From Acetobacter garciniae (GTDB taxonomy: Bacteria > Pseudomonadota > Alphaproteobacteria > Acetobacterales > Acetobacteraceae), in the NCBI RefSeq assembly GCF_017377735.1, contig NZ_JAFVMH010000005.1:186001-250000 (forward strand): a DNA stretch of 64,000 nucleotides. The letters run 5' to 3'. Below are positions 1 to 8,858 of this stretch, one piece after another. A program made the translations under genes and the position numbers. The notes below the pieces were generated by a model. That model was given only the letters and a program-made list of their open reading frames with translations, did not search any database and was not told where the DNA came from. Numbering within the stretch: the stretch's first letter is position 1; the number at the start of each line of letters is the position of its first letter.

Positions 1-686
1 ATGGGAGAGGCCGAAAGCTGGCTGTTTTCCTGCATTTCCACAAAGACGGGGGATTCGTGCAGCCGCAGGCGGATGCGGAATGACACCGCGACAAGGACGA
101 CGGAAATCAGGAAGGGCAGGCGCCAGCCCCAGTCCCCGAATGCCGCTTCGCCCAAAGTGACGCGCAGCCCGATGACCATGCCCAGCGAAAGGATAAACCC
201 GCCAGACGCCATGGCCTGGATGTAGCTGGCCCATTTGCCCCGTTCATGCGGGGGCGAATGTTCCGTGACATAGGTCGCGGCCCCGCCATATTCGCCCCCC
301 AGGGCCAGGCCCTGGACAATGCGCAGCGTCACCAGCAGCACGGGGGCAAGGTACCCGGCCGTGGCGAAGGTGGGCAGGATACCGATCGCGGCGGTGGAAC
401 ACCCCATGATCAGCAGCGTGGTCAGGAATGTCACCTTGCGGCCGAACCGGTCGCCCAGATGGCCGAAGATAAGGCTGCCCAGTGGGCGCACGGCAAAGCC
501 GGTGGCAAAGGTCGCGACACTGATCAGGGTTGCCGCAACGCCTTCACCCGGCGGGTAGAACAGCTTGGCGAAAAAGATCGCAAGGCTGCCATAAAGGAAG
601 AAGTCGTACCATTCGATAATGGTGCCGACACTGGAGGCGAAGACAAGACCGTGCATGGAGCGGGTCTGTGCAGGTGTGGTGGCCAT
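1..686 (-). CDS. MHS-family MFS metabolite:H+ symporter (3' part cut off by the window edge)
   Basis: Inner-membrane proton symporter, probably for an organic acid or similar small metabolite. Only the N-terminal 228 codons are inside the window; the reading frame runs open to position 1, so about half of a roughly 430-residue protein is visible. The start MATTPAQTRSMHG is followed by the family-typical GTIIEWYDFFLYG in the first membrane helix. The MFS loop motif GHLGDRFGRK lies between helices 2 and 3, and RIVQGLALGGEYGG comes next. These are hallmarks of the shikimate/alpha-ketoglutarate/proline-betaine (MHS) branch. It lies 20 bp downstream of the dehydrogenase gene on the same strand, so the two probably form an operon that imports and oxidises one substrate. 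The substrate cannot be read from the sequence. Confidence 0.85.
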   Translation of the reverse strand, partial: MATTPAQTRSMHGLVFASSVGTIIEWYDFFLYGSLAIFFAKLFYPPGEGVAATLISVATFATGFAVRPLGSLIFGHLGDRFGRKVTFLTTLLIMGCSTAAIGILPTFATAGYLAPVLLVTLRIVQGLALGGEYGGAATYVTEHSPPHERGKWASYIQAMASGGFILSLGMVIGLRVTLGEAAFGDWGWRLPFLISVVLVAVSFRIRLRLHESPVFVEMQENSQLSASP

Positions 687-706
687 GGTCGTTCCCTCCC
701 TTCCTT

Positions 707-1864
707 TCAGGCCCAGACACGGCAGTAGAGTTCCACGATCTCTGATGCCGTCGGGACACGCGGATTATTGGCGGGGGAGCCGGAGGCAAGTGCCTGCTCG
801 GCCATGAGAGGCAGAAGATTGTCCCAGCGTTTTGCATCCAGCCCGAACCCCTTGGGGCTGGGCACGCCAATTTCGGCATTGCGTTCGCGCAGGGCTTTGA
901 CAAGGGCCGTTCCCGCCGCATCGTCGGAGAGGTTTTCATCCGCAATGCCCATGGCGCGTGCACATACCGCGTAGCGTGCGGGGCTGCCCGACAGCGACCA
1001 CGCCGTGATTTCGGGCAGCAGCATGGCGTTGGACAGCCCGTGCGGCACATGAAAATGCGCGCCGATCGGTCGGCTCATGCCATGGACAAGGGCGACAGAG
1101 GCGTTGGAAAACGCCATGCCCGCCTCGAACGCGCCCTGCATGACCTCGGCCCGCGCCGTGTGGTTGCCGGGGTCAGCGCAGGCCGTGGGCAAACAGGCCC
1201 AGATGCGTTTCATGGCCGTCAGGGCCAGTGCGTCCGTGAACGGGCTGGCGCGGCGCGATACATAGGCTTCCAGCGCATGGGTCAGCGCGTCCGTTCCCGT
1301 GTCGGCGGTCAGGCGGCGGGGCATGGACAGGGTGAGTTCGTAATCGACAATGGCAATGCGCGGCTGGTAGGCGATGCCCATGCACAGCATTTTCTCATCC
1401 GTCGTCTCATCGGTGATGACGGTCACGCGCGTGGCTTCCGAGCCGGTACCAGCCGTGGTAGGAATGGCGATAACGGGCAGGCCGGGCACGTCCTGCACAT
1501 GGGGCACTTTCAGGGCGGCGGGGGTGGTGTCGTGCACCGCCAGCACCGCGACCATCTTGGCGGTATCGATCGGGCTGCCACCACCCAGGCCGATAACGCA
1601 ATCGTGTTTGCCCTCGCGCAGGGCGGCAAGCGCGGTGTTGACGCAGGCGACCGTGGGGTCTGGAACGGTGCCGGTAAAAGCGCGCAGTTCAACACCACTT
1701 TCGCGCAGGATGACCCTGACGCGTTCAAGCGTGCCCGATGCCGCCATGAACGGATCGGTGATCAGGAACGGGCGGGACAGGCCGGCCTGGCGCAGTGCGG
1801 TCGGCAATTCGTTCAGGGCGCCGCCGCCAAGGCGTACAAAAGGCGGGAGAACTAGGGCAGTCAT
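707..1864 (-). CDS. Iron-containing alcohol dehydrogenase (maleylacetate-reductase-like family)
   Basis: NAD(P)-dependent group III dehydrogenase, 385 residues, typical for the family. The nucleotide-binding motif GGGSPID is at about residues 94-100. The C-terminal domain carries the metal-ligand segments DALTHALEAY and LVHGMSRPIGAHFHVPHG. An upstream in-frame ATG exists at 1870, but an AGGGGA-like ribosome site sits correctly for the ATG at 1864, which I prefer. It is the first gene of a unit with the MHS transporter and is divergent from a LysR regulator. Members reduce or oxidise alcohols, lactaldehyde or maleylacetate; the real substrate is unknown. Confidence 0.85.
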   Translation of the reverse strand: MTALVLPPFVRLGGGALNELPTALRQAGLSRPFLITDPFMAASGTLERVRVILRESGVELRAFTGTVPDPTVACVNTALAALREGKHDCVIGLGGGSPIDTAKMVAVLAVHDTTPAALKVPHVQDVPGLPVIAIPTTAGTGSEATRVTVITDETTDEKMLCMGIAYQPRIAIVDYELTLSMPRRLTADTGTDALTHALEAYVSRRASPFTDALALTAMKRIWACLPTACADPGNHTARAEVMQGAFEAGMAFSNASVALVHGMSRPIGAHFHVPHGLSNAMLLPEITAWSLSGSPARYAVCARAMGIADENLSDDAAGTALVKALRERNAEIGVPSPKGFGLDAKRWDNLLPLMAEQALASGSPANNPRVPTASEIVELYCRVWA

Positions 1865-1940
1865 GAGCATCCCCTTTTCGGTTCCGGCTCAGAGGCGGCT
1901 TTAAGGGCGTTGGGCCCCGCCGCTTCTTGGTTGTTGACGT

Positions 1941-2012
1941 TTTTCGCGATAGCGCGGTGCCCCCCACGCGAAAATTAGGATTTTTCGCCCATCCTATGTG
2001 CAAATATGCACA
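1941..2012. promoter_or_regulatory. Inverted repeats in the dehydrogenase/LysR divergent promoter
   Basis: Two perfect inverted repeats lie between the divergent genes. TTTTCGCG (1941-1948) pairs with CGCGAAAA (1967-1974). TGTGCA (1997-2002) pairs with TGCACA (2007-2012) across a 4-bp spacer. LysR regulators usually bind such dyads between their own gene and a divergent target operon, so these are candidate operators; binding is inferred. Confidence 0.4.
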
Positions 2013-2052
2013 GGCAACGCGCCATTCGGGTGGGTTGGAAAAGGATGCGGGC

Positions 2053-3012
2053 ATGACAAGGCGGGGGCTGGACTGGCGGGACTTGCAGTATTTTCTGGCC
2101 GTGGCGCGCGGGGGATCGCTCTCGGTTGCCGCCCGCGCGCTGAACGTGGACCACGCAACGGTCGGGCGGCATATCCAGTCGCTTGAGGACGCGACGGGCA
2201 CGATCCTGTTCGAGCGGCACCTGCGGGGCTACGCCCTTACACGACAAGGTGAACGCCTGCTGGCGCGGGTCGAAGCCATGGAGCACGAGGCGAAGGGAGT
2301 CGAAGCCGGGGGCGAGGGCGGGCTGTCCGGCACGGTGCGGATCAGCGCGCTGGAAGGCTTTGCCAATTTCTTTCTCGCCCCGCGGATCGGGGCGCTTCTC
2401 GCGACCAACCCCGCCCTTACGGTCGAAATGGTGACGATCCAGCAGATCGTCTCGCTCTCGCGCCGCCAGGCGGATATCGCCGTCACCCTGACCCTGCCCA
2501 GCGGAAACCGGTTCGTGGCCGAAAAGCTCACGGATTACCGCCTGTTCATTTACGCCAGCCCCGATTATCTGGTCCGGCATAAACCCGTACGCACCCCGGC
2601 CGACCTGTCGCACCATATGTTTGCAGGGTATGTGGACGAACTGCTGTTCACGCGCGGGCTGGATTACCTGGAAGGGCTGGGGATCGGCCAGCAGCTTGTC
2701 AGGATCCAGAATTCCTCCATCCAGGCGCAGATGGCGGCCGTGGCGGCCGGGCTGTGTCTGGGGGTGCTGCCAGCCTTTGTGGCGGAGTCCAGGCCCGGTC
2801 TGGTGCGCGTGCTGCCGCTGAGCATGAACCTGACCCGCACGTACTGGCTCATCACCCGTGCGGATGAAAGCCGCACCTCGCGTATCCGGCATCTGTCAGG
2901 GGTGCTGCGCCAGGAGGTGGAGCGCGCCCAGCCCATGTTCCTTCCGCTGCCCGAACCCGCAGCGCCCGCAAGGCCGGACAACGGGGCGGGGAAGGGGCCC
3001 GCTGTCGCGTAA
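2053..3012 (+). CDS. LysR-family transcriptional regulator
   Basis: DNA-binding regulator of 319 residues, normal for the family. The N-terminal winged helix-turn-helix is clear (RDLQYFLAVARGGSLSVAARALNVDHATVGRHIQSLE), followed by the periplasmic-binding-protein-like effector domain. The reading frame is open upstream to 1927, but the conserved domain begins right after the ATG at 2053, which has an AAGGA ribosome site. The unusual DHATVGRHI recognition helix resembles the branch of LysR proteins with a short, often non-inducing ligand domain. It probably controls the divergent dehydrogenase and MHS transporter genes. Confidence 0.85.
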   Translation: MTRRGLDWRDLQYFLAVARGGSLSVAARALNVDHATVGRHIQSLEDATGTILFERHLRGYALTRQGERLLARVEAMEHEAKGVEAGGEGGLSGTVRISALEGFANFFLAPRIGALLATNPALTVEMVTIQQIVSLSRRQADIAVTLTLPSGNRFVAEKLTDYRLFIYASPDYLVRHKPVRTPADLSHHMFAGYVDELLFTRGLDYLEGLGIGQQLVRIQNSSIQAQMAAVAAGLCLGVLPAFVAESRPGLVRVLPLSMNLTRTYWLITRADESRTSRIRHLSGVLRQEVERAQPMFLPLPEPAAPARPDNGAGKGPAVA

Positions 3013-3314
3013 TCGCGCGTCTCATGCCCAGGCGGGATACCTGCCGGCGTTATGACGATCTGGCGTTTTGGCGTGCGGGGGCATAAGTTTGCACAGGCGG
3101 GATGATCTCTTTTATCGTCGTGGCCCGGGTTCGCCTGTGTGACATTATAGAGGTGCTATTGATATTCCCGCCGTGGACGACTAGGCCATACGACACTGTG
3201 GGCCACCCGACGGAGCGGCGGGTTTTTCCACGGCCAGAACACCTGCGAACAGATCTGCCCTTTTTGATTCCACTTTCCTGTCGACAAAAAATAACAGTTT
3301 CGAGTCAAATACTT
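3013..3314. other. 302-bp intergenic region upstream of the RND operon
   Basis: No gene seen. A small hairpin, ACCCG (3205-3209) pairing with CGGGT (3219-3223) and followed by five T, could be a weak terminator for the LysR gene. The stretch 3260-3314 is AT-richer and is the likely promoter region of the RND operon. The reading frame of the adaptor is open back to 3102, but those codons do not resemble a protein start. Confidence 0.4.
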
Positions 3315-4454
3315 ATGAAACGTAAGAGATATGGATGGGCGCGCCCGGTGTGGGTTTTCTCCGCACTGGCGGCATTGGGCATGATGTCGGCTGGCCAGGT
3401 GCGGGGTGCGGACTCGCCCACCATCCATCGCGATGCGAATGGCGACCTGACGGTCGACCCCAATTCCCCCGTCATCCCGCGCCTGAAGGTGGAAGCCGTG
3501 ACCGCGCAGGCGCGGCCGCAGGATATCGATGCGCCGGGGCAGGTCGTGGCGGAGCCCGCGCGCAGCATCAACCTGCTGGCGCCCTTGACCGGCCGCATCG
3601 CGCGGCTGGATGTCGCGCCCGGTGATGCGGTCAGGCGTGGGCAGTTGCTGGCGTTGATCGCATCGGGCGACATGGCGCAGGCCTGCACGGATGAAGAAAA
3701 GGCCCGCTCCGCCCTCGCGCTGGCCGAAAAGCAGTTCAAGCGGGGCCAGAGCGTTCTTGGCGTGGGTGGGGCCGCCGTCAAGGATCTGGAAAGTTCGCGT
3801 GCCGCCTATGAACAGGCACAGGCGGAATACCAGCGCACCACGGAACGGCTTGCGGCACTGGGCCAGGACGACAGCACCGCTTCCGGGTCGCAGACGGGTT
3901 GTTTCATTCCCCTTGTCGCACCCATCGATGGTGTCATCGGCACCGTGGCCACCGCCGTGGGCACCAATGTGACCGATCCCACCGCTGTGCTGATGACGCT
4001 GGTGGATACGAGCAAGGTCTGGATCGTGGGGGACGTGGCCGAAGACCAGAGCCCGCTTCTGCACGCCGGCATGGAAGCGCATGCGACCCTGCCCGCCGTG
4101 CCCGATGTGGTGCTGGGCGGCGCATTGGGTGGGCTGCCCCCCACCATACAGGGCGATACGCGCCGCCTTGGCGTGCATTTCGAGGTGGCCAATCCCAGCG
4201 GTGTCCTGCGCCCGGGCATGTATGCGCATGTTACCATTGCCGTGCCCAGGCCACCGGAAATTATCGTGCCGCAGACGGCATTGCTGATGAACAACGACGC
4301 CACGACCGTGTTCGTGGAAGTCAGGCCCAATGTGTTCAGGCGGCGTGTGGTCGATATCGTTTATGACGACGGGGCCGACAGCCATGTTCTGGACGGTCTT
4401 TCCGTCGGGGAACGTGTCGTGACACAGGGCGCGGTGCTCCTGAACGATGATTAA
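3315..4454 (+). CDS. RND efflux periplasmic adaptor (CzcB/CusB-like membrane fusion protein)
   Basis: Adaptor that links an RND pump to an outer-membrane channel. The protein has 379 residues starting MKRKRYGW, with an N-terminal signal or anchor segment (WVFSALAALGMMSAGQVRGA). A barrel-sandwich/lipoyl half follows (APLTGRIARLDVAPGDAVRRGQLL), then a short alpha-hairpin (about residues 120-170), then the second lipoyl half (FIPLVAPIDGVIGTV), the beta-barrel and the membrane-proximal domain. Its last 8 bp overlap the pump gene, so the two are translationally coupled. I see no N-terminal His-rich metal-binding region of the kind found in some CzcB proteins. Confidence 0.85.
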   Translation: MKRKRYGWARPVWVFSALAALGMMSAGQVRGADSPTIHRDANGDLTVDPNSPVIPRLKVEAVTAQARPQDIDAPGQVVAEPARSINLLAPLTGRIARLDVAPGDAVRRGQLLALIASGDMAQACTDEEKARSALALAEKQFKRGQSVLGVGGAAVKDLESSRAAYEQAQAEYQRTTERLAALGQDDSTASGSQTGCFIPLVAPIDGVIGTVATAVGTNVTDPTAVLMTLVDTSKVWIVGDVAEDQSPLLHAGMEAHATLPAVPDVVLGGALGGLPPTIQGDTRRLGVHFEVANPSGVLRPGMYAHVTIAVPRPPEIIVPQTALLMNNDATTVFVEVRPNVFRRRVVDIVYDDGADSHVLDGLSVGERVVTQGAVLLNDD

Positions 4455-7400
4455 CAAGATTATCGGCTTTTGCCTGCGCAACAGGCGTATTGTGTTTACG
4501 GCCATGGCCATGCTCGCCTGTTTCGGCGCGCTGGCTTGGCGTGAAATCTCCGTTGAAGCCTATCCCGATCTGGGATCGGTGAATGTGGTCGTCACCACAC
4601 AGGTGTCCGGTCTTGCGGCCGAGGAGGTCGAACAGCAGATAACGACCCCGCTTGAACGCCAGTTGGCCAGTGTTCCAGGGCTGATCGACAGCCGGTCGAG
4701 CAGTACGTTCGGCCTGTCTCTGATCACGCTCATTTTCAAGGACGGCACGGACGTCTACTTCGCGCGCGACCGCGTAACCCAGCAGATCGGCCAGGTCGTC
4801 AACCTGCCGTCCGGGGCCATGCCCGTGCTGGGACCGGTCACCGGCCCGGCGGGGGAGGTGTACCGTTATACGTTACAGTCGGACAAGCTGAACCTGATGC
4901 AGCTTTCCGATATTCAGAACTGGGTCGTCATTCCGGACCTGATGCAAATTCCCGGTGTGGTGTCGGTCAGCAATTTCGGCGGTTTCACCAAGGAATACCA
5001 GCTTCTGCTCGATCCCGATGCGCTCAATAAATACAATATCGGCATCAATGACGTGCTGAATGCGCTGCGCAACAACAACCTCAACGCCGGGGGCGACCGC
5101 GTTACGCGGGGCGATCAGTCCTATATCGTGCGTGGGGTCGGCATGATCCATACGCTGGGCGAAATGGGCGAGATCGGTGTGGCCCAGCATGACGGCCAGC
5201 CGGTGCGCATCCGCGATCTGGGGCAGATGCAGTTCGGCCACCAGGTGCGCCAGGGCATTCTGGGGCTGGATAACAATGCCGACACGCTTGAAGGCATTAT
5301 CGCAATCCAGAACGGCCAGAACCCGTCGCAGGTGCTGGCGGCGCTGCATGCCCGGGTCAATGAACTGCAAAAACAGCTTGCCCCCCAGGGCGTGCGGATC
5401 GTCCCATATATCGACCGTGACAATCTGGTGCACGCCACGACCGAAAAAGTCGCCCATACGGTTCTCGAAGGGATGGGGCTGGTCTTTGTGGTGCTGGTGG
5501 TGTTCCTGGGCAGCCCGCGCAGCGCGATTGTCGCTGCCGTGACCATTCCACTTTCCCTGGCCACGCTGTTCGTCATCATGACCGCGCTGGACATGCCGGC
5601 CAATCTGTTCTCGCTGGGGGCGATCGACTTCGGGGTGATTGTCGATGGCGCGATCGTCGTGACCGAGGCGATCCTGCGCCTGCGCGAAGCCCAGCCGAAT
5701 GAAGTCCTGACCGTGGGCGATATCCTCGAAGTCACGGAAACGATGGGCAAGGCGATTTTTTTCGCAACCCTTATCATTATCGTGGCCTACGGACCCCTGT
5801 TCGCCTTCGAAGGGGCTGCGGGAAAACTGTTCCGGCCCATGGCGTTCACGGTCAGCTTCGCACTGCTGGGCGCGCTGTTATGTGCGATCACGCTTGTTCC
5901 GTCCCTGGCCTTTCTGGCCTTGCGCAAGCCGCACAGGCTTTATCACAACAAGCCGCTGGACTGGTTGCACCATGTCTATCACCGGGGGCTGGATTACAGC
6001 CTTGGCCGACCGCTGCTGGCCTATGGCGCGGGGGTCGTGGCCTTTATCCTGATCGGCTATCTGGGGGCGACCGCGGGGCGGGAATTCCTGCCCGACCTGG
6101 ATGAAGGGGCGTTGTGGATCCAGGTCCAGCTTCCATCGGGCCTGTCGCTGGAAAAAGCGAGCGACATCGCGGACGAGATCAGGGCGGCCATTCGCTCCTT
6201 CCCCGAGACAAGCTATGCCGTGACCCAGCTTGGCCGCAGCGATTCCGGCACGGACCCCTGGACACCGTCGCATATCGAGGTGCCGGTGGGGCTCAAACCC
6301 TATAGCGAATGGGCGCGGGGGGAGACAAAGCGCCAGTTCGTTGCCAGGCTGAGTGCCCGGCTGAGCCAGATACCGGGTATCAGCTTCGGTATCAGCCAGC
6401 CTATCGCCGACAACATGAACGATCTTGTTGGGGGCGCGCATTCTCCCCTGGTCCTGCGTGTTTATGGCGATGATCTGCGCGAACTGCGCCGGATCGGCAC
6501 GCAGATCGTGTCCGTGCTGCGCAGGGTGCCCGGCACGGCGGCGGCCTCCATCTTCCAGGAGCCGGAAATTCCGGAACTGGATGTCACGCTCGACCGCATG
6601 GCCGCAGCGCGTTACGGCTTTAGTGCGACGGATATCATGGCCGTGGTCCAGAACATGATCGGGGATGCGCCAGTGTCTTCCATCTATGTGGGTAACCGCG
6701 TCTATAACATGACGGTGCATATCCCGCGCGCCATCAACAGCAATCTGGATATCATCCGCCATTTCCCGCTTACCGCCCCTTCGGGCGCGCGGATTCCGCT
6801 GGGTGCCGTCGCCCATGTCACGCTGCGGACGGGCGAAGGCACGATCGCGCATGAGCGCAACCACCGCCAGCTTACGATCCGCCTCGATAACGGGCAGAGG
6901 CCGCTTTCCCAATACCTGGCGGATGCGCAACAGAGCATTGCAGCCCATGTCCATTACGACCCGACCGTCTACCGCCTGGAATGGGCCGGCACGTTCGAGC
7001 AGGCCCAGCGTGCGGAATCGCGCCTGACCGTTGCACTGGGCGTGATGTTCGCCATCATGCTGGTGCTGCTGTTCTTCCAGTTCGGGGCCATGCGCCAGGC
7101 GGTGCTGGTCCTGATTGTCGTGCCCATGGCCACATTGGGCGGGCTGATCGCATTGCATGTGCGTGGCGAGACCCTGAATATCGCAACGGCCGTAGGGTTC
7201 ATCGCCCTGTTCGGTGTCGCTATCCAGAATGGCATTATCATGGTTTCCAACTTCAACCGCCTGCGGGCGGAGGGCGAACCCCTGCGCGCGGCGGTGCTGG
7301 ACGGGGCAGGCCAGCGTTTCCGCCCCGTGCTGATGACCGCGACCGTTGCCAGCGTGGGCATGCTGCCCGCGGCCCTGGCCACGGGGATCGGCACGGATGT

Positions 7401-7551
7401 GCAGCGTGGCCTTGCGACCGTGGTTGTCGGCGGGTTGGGTATTGCAACCCTTCTGACATTGTTCATTCTGCCGACCTATTATTACGAAATGGAAGCCCGG
7501 CGCGAAAAACGCCGCAGGCAGGCCGCCGAGGCCGCAAGCAACCAGACCTGA
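4447..7551 (+). CDS. HME-type RND efflux pump (CzcA/CnrA-like inner-membrane subunit)
   Basis: Proton-driven exporter of 1034 residues, close to the usual 1030-1060. The membrane motif AIDFGVIVDGAIVVTEA places acidic residues at D394, D400 and E407. Their spacing matches D402, D408 and E415 of CzcA, the proton-relay residues of the heavy-metal group, whereas multidrug pumps carry a different motif here. Two large periplasmic loops and twelve membrane helices are evident. A divalent or monovalent metal is therefore the likely cargo, but which one cannot be told. No outer-membrane factor gene is adjacent, so an OMF from elsewhere would have to complete the tripartite complex. Confidence 0.88.
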   Translation: MINKIIGFCLRNRRIVFTAMAMLACFGALAWREISVEAYPDLGSVNVVVTTQVSGLAAEEVEQQITTPLERQLASVPGLIDSRSSSTFGLSLITLIFKDGTDVYFARDRVTQQIGQVVNLPSGAMPVLGPVTGPAGEVYRYTLQSDKLNLMQLSDIQNWVVIPDLMQIPGVVSVSNFGGFTKEYQLLLDPDALNKYNIGINDVLNALRNNNLNAGGDRVTRGDQSYIVRGVGMIHTLGEMGEIGVAQHDGQPVRIRDLGQMQFGHQVRQGILGLDNNADTLEGIIAIQNGQNPSQVLAALHARVNELQKQLAPQGVRIVPYIDRDNLVHATTEKVAHTVLEGMGLVFVVLVVFLGSPRSAIVAAVTIPLSLATLFVIMTALDMPANLFSLGAIDFGVIVDGAIVVTEAILRLREAQPNEVLTVGDILEVTETMGKAIFFATLIIIVAYGPLFAFEGAAGKLFRPMAFTVSFALLGALLCAITLVPSLAFLALRKPHRLYHNKPLDWLHHVYHRGLDYSLGRPLLAYGAGVVAFILIGYLGATAGREFLPDLDEGALWIQVQLPSGLSLEKASDIADEIRAAIRSFPETSYAVTQLGRSDSGTDPWTPSHIEVPVGLKPYSEWARGETKRQFVARLSARLSQIPGISFGISQPIADNMNDLVGGAHSPLVLRVYGDDLRELRRIGTQIVSVLRRVPGTAAASIFQEPEIPELDVTLDRMAAARYGFSATDIMAVVQNMIGDAPVSSIYVGNRVYNMTVHIPRAINSNLDIIRHFPLTAPSGARIPLGAVAHVTLRTGEGTIAHERNHRQLTIRLDNGQRPLSQYLADAQQSIAAHVHYDPTVYRLEWAGTFEQAQRAESRLTVALGVMFAIMLVLLFFQFGAMRQAVLVLIVVPMATLGGLIALHVRGETLNIATAVGFIALFGVAIQNGIIMVSNFNRLRAEGEPLRAAVLDGAGQRFRPVLMTATVASVGMLPAALATGIGTDVQRGLATVVVGGLGIATLLTLFILPTYYYEMEARREKRRRQAAEAASNQT

Positions 7552-7795
7552 CGGACAGGCCGGGGGGAGCCGCCTTGCTGGTCGAGCAGGTGGGCCCCGG
7601 GCTGTTTTTTCGGGGCCTGAAAATGCTGCGCTTGTCCGAACCCTGTGGAGGGCGCCGCTCAATCCCCCCGTTCCGATCGGGTTTCTCGTCAGGCTCGCGC
7701 GGCTGGTTTTGCGTGCAGCATGCGGCAGGCCATGCCAGCGCATGCTGAATGATGCAGAACCGCAACGAGGGCATTGCGGTGGCCGCGATTGTCGG

Positions 7796-7811
7796 ATATT
7801 GTATCCAATAT
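7796..7811. promoter_or_regulatory. Perfect 16-bp palindromic operator candidate for the GntR/FCD regulator
   Basis: ATATTG-TATC-CAATAT is a perfect 6-4-6 inverted repeat that ends 24 bp before the SDR start codon. Its form (ATTGTAT.CAAT) resembles operators of FadR-type GntR proteins, and such a regulator is encoded one gene downstream at 8859. Repression of the SDR gene by that regulator is inferred. Confidence 0.55.
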
Positions 7812-7835
7812 AGTGAGGATGCGGAGAAAGAGATC

Positions 7836-8609
7836 ATGAAGCATAAAGACAAGGTCGTTCTGGTCACGGGTGCGGCTCAGGGGCTGGGCTTTGCCTGCGC
7901 GAAGCGCTTTTACGACGATGGCGCCAAGGTGGTGCTGGTCGATATCCAGGCTGATCTGGTTCGTGAAAAGGCGGAGCTTCTGGGTGACCGCGCGACATGG
8001 ATGGTCGCTGATTTTTCCGAAATCTCGCGCGATATGGCCCGGAAGGTGATCGAGAAGGCCGTCAGCCATTTTGGCGGGCTGGATATTCTCGTCAACAATG
8101 CCGGCATTATCCATATGGAAGAATTCGTCGATTTTTCCGAGGAGGCCTTCGATCGCGTCCAGCGCGTCAATCTCAAGGCACCGTTCCTGCTCGGGCAGGC
8201 GGCGGCGAAAGTCATGATCGATCAGGGCCGTGGCGGTTCCATTATCAACATGTCGTCCATCAATGCGCTGCTGGCCATTCCCAATTCGGTGGCTTATGCC
8301 GTCTCCAAGGGCGGGCTCAAGCAGTTGACGGCGGTCATGGCCGTGGGGCTGATCCCGCATGGCATTCGTGTCAACGCCATCGGGCCGGGCACCATCCTGA
8401 CCGAACTGGCCCAGGCGGTCATGGCCAATGACAGCCAGCGCAAGACCATCATGTCCCGCACGCCCGCCGGGCGGTGTGGTCAGCCTTCCGAAGTGGCGAG
8501 TGTCGCCTCCTTCCTGGCCAGTGACGATGCATCCTATATCGTCGGGCAGACCATCTACCCCGATGGCGGCCGCCTGGTCCTGAACTATACGGTCCCTGTC
8601 GAGGAGTGA
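7836..8609 (+). CDS. SDR-family NAD(P)-dependent oxidoreductase
   Basis: Classical short-chain dehydrogenase/reductase, 257 residues. The cofactor motif TGAAQGLG is near the N-terminus, followed by NNAG. The catalytic triad is Ser141, Tyr154 and Lys158 (YAVSK). The C-terminal part has the usual PDGG segment. Start ATG 7836 is preceded by GGAGAAAGAG; codons upstream to 7749 are outside the conserved fold. The acidic residue after the second strand (VLVDIQ) suggests NAD(H) rather than NADP(H). It precedes a GntR/FCD gene and an FAD oxidoreductase, so a role in a small catabolic pathway is likely. The substrate is unknown. Confidence 0.85.
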   Translation: MKHKDKVVLVTGAAQGLGFACAKRFYDDGAKVVLVDIQADLVREKAELLGDRATWMVADFSEISRDMARKVIEKAVSHFGGLDILVNNAGIIHMEEFVDFSEEAFDRVQRVNLKAPFLLGQAAAKVMIDQGRGGSIINMSSINALLAIPNSVAYAVSKGGLKQLTAVMAVGLIPHGIRVNAIGPGTILTELAQAVMANDSQRKTIMSRTPAGRCGQPSEVASVASFLASDDASYIVGQTIYPDGGRLVLNYTVPVEE

Positions 8610-8858
8610 TGCCGGGGCTTCGGGCCGCATGCGCCGCGGCCCGAAGCGTGCCTGAAACGGCCCATTTCGCGCATCTTGGGGCGGCGGGGGCTGATGTATG
8701 GCGGACTTGCCTGCCCTGGGCGGGGTGCCAGCGCCAGTCGGTTTGTCGGTGGTCAGTGTCTCGACGGCGCTGGTTGTGGCGCAGCAAGGGAAGACCTGCG
8801 ATGGGTGTCGGGCAGCCGGTCTATAACGTCATTTCATCCTGACGGAGCAGTATCTGGC

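Noticed and set aside
246..3012. Long frames opposite to the first three genes (for example 246-728, 1040-1855, 1975-2892)
   Set aside because: They are antisense shadows caused by high GC; they show Arg/Gly/His-rich composition and no domain, while the sense frames carry clear family motifs.
7591..7618. Hairpin-like GGCCCC...GGGGCC after the RND pump
   Set aside because: The T-run lies inside the loop rather than after the stem, so it does not look like a terminator.
5878..7743. 621-codon minus-strand frame under the RND pump
   Set aside because: It is fully antisense to a pump gene with intact motifs; composition is His/Gln/Arg-rich and no family is recognisable.
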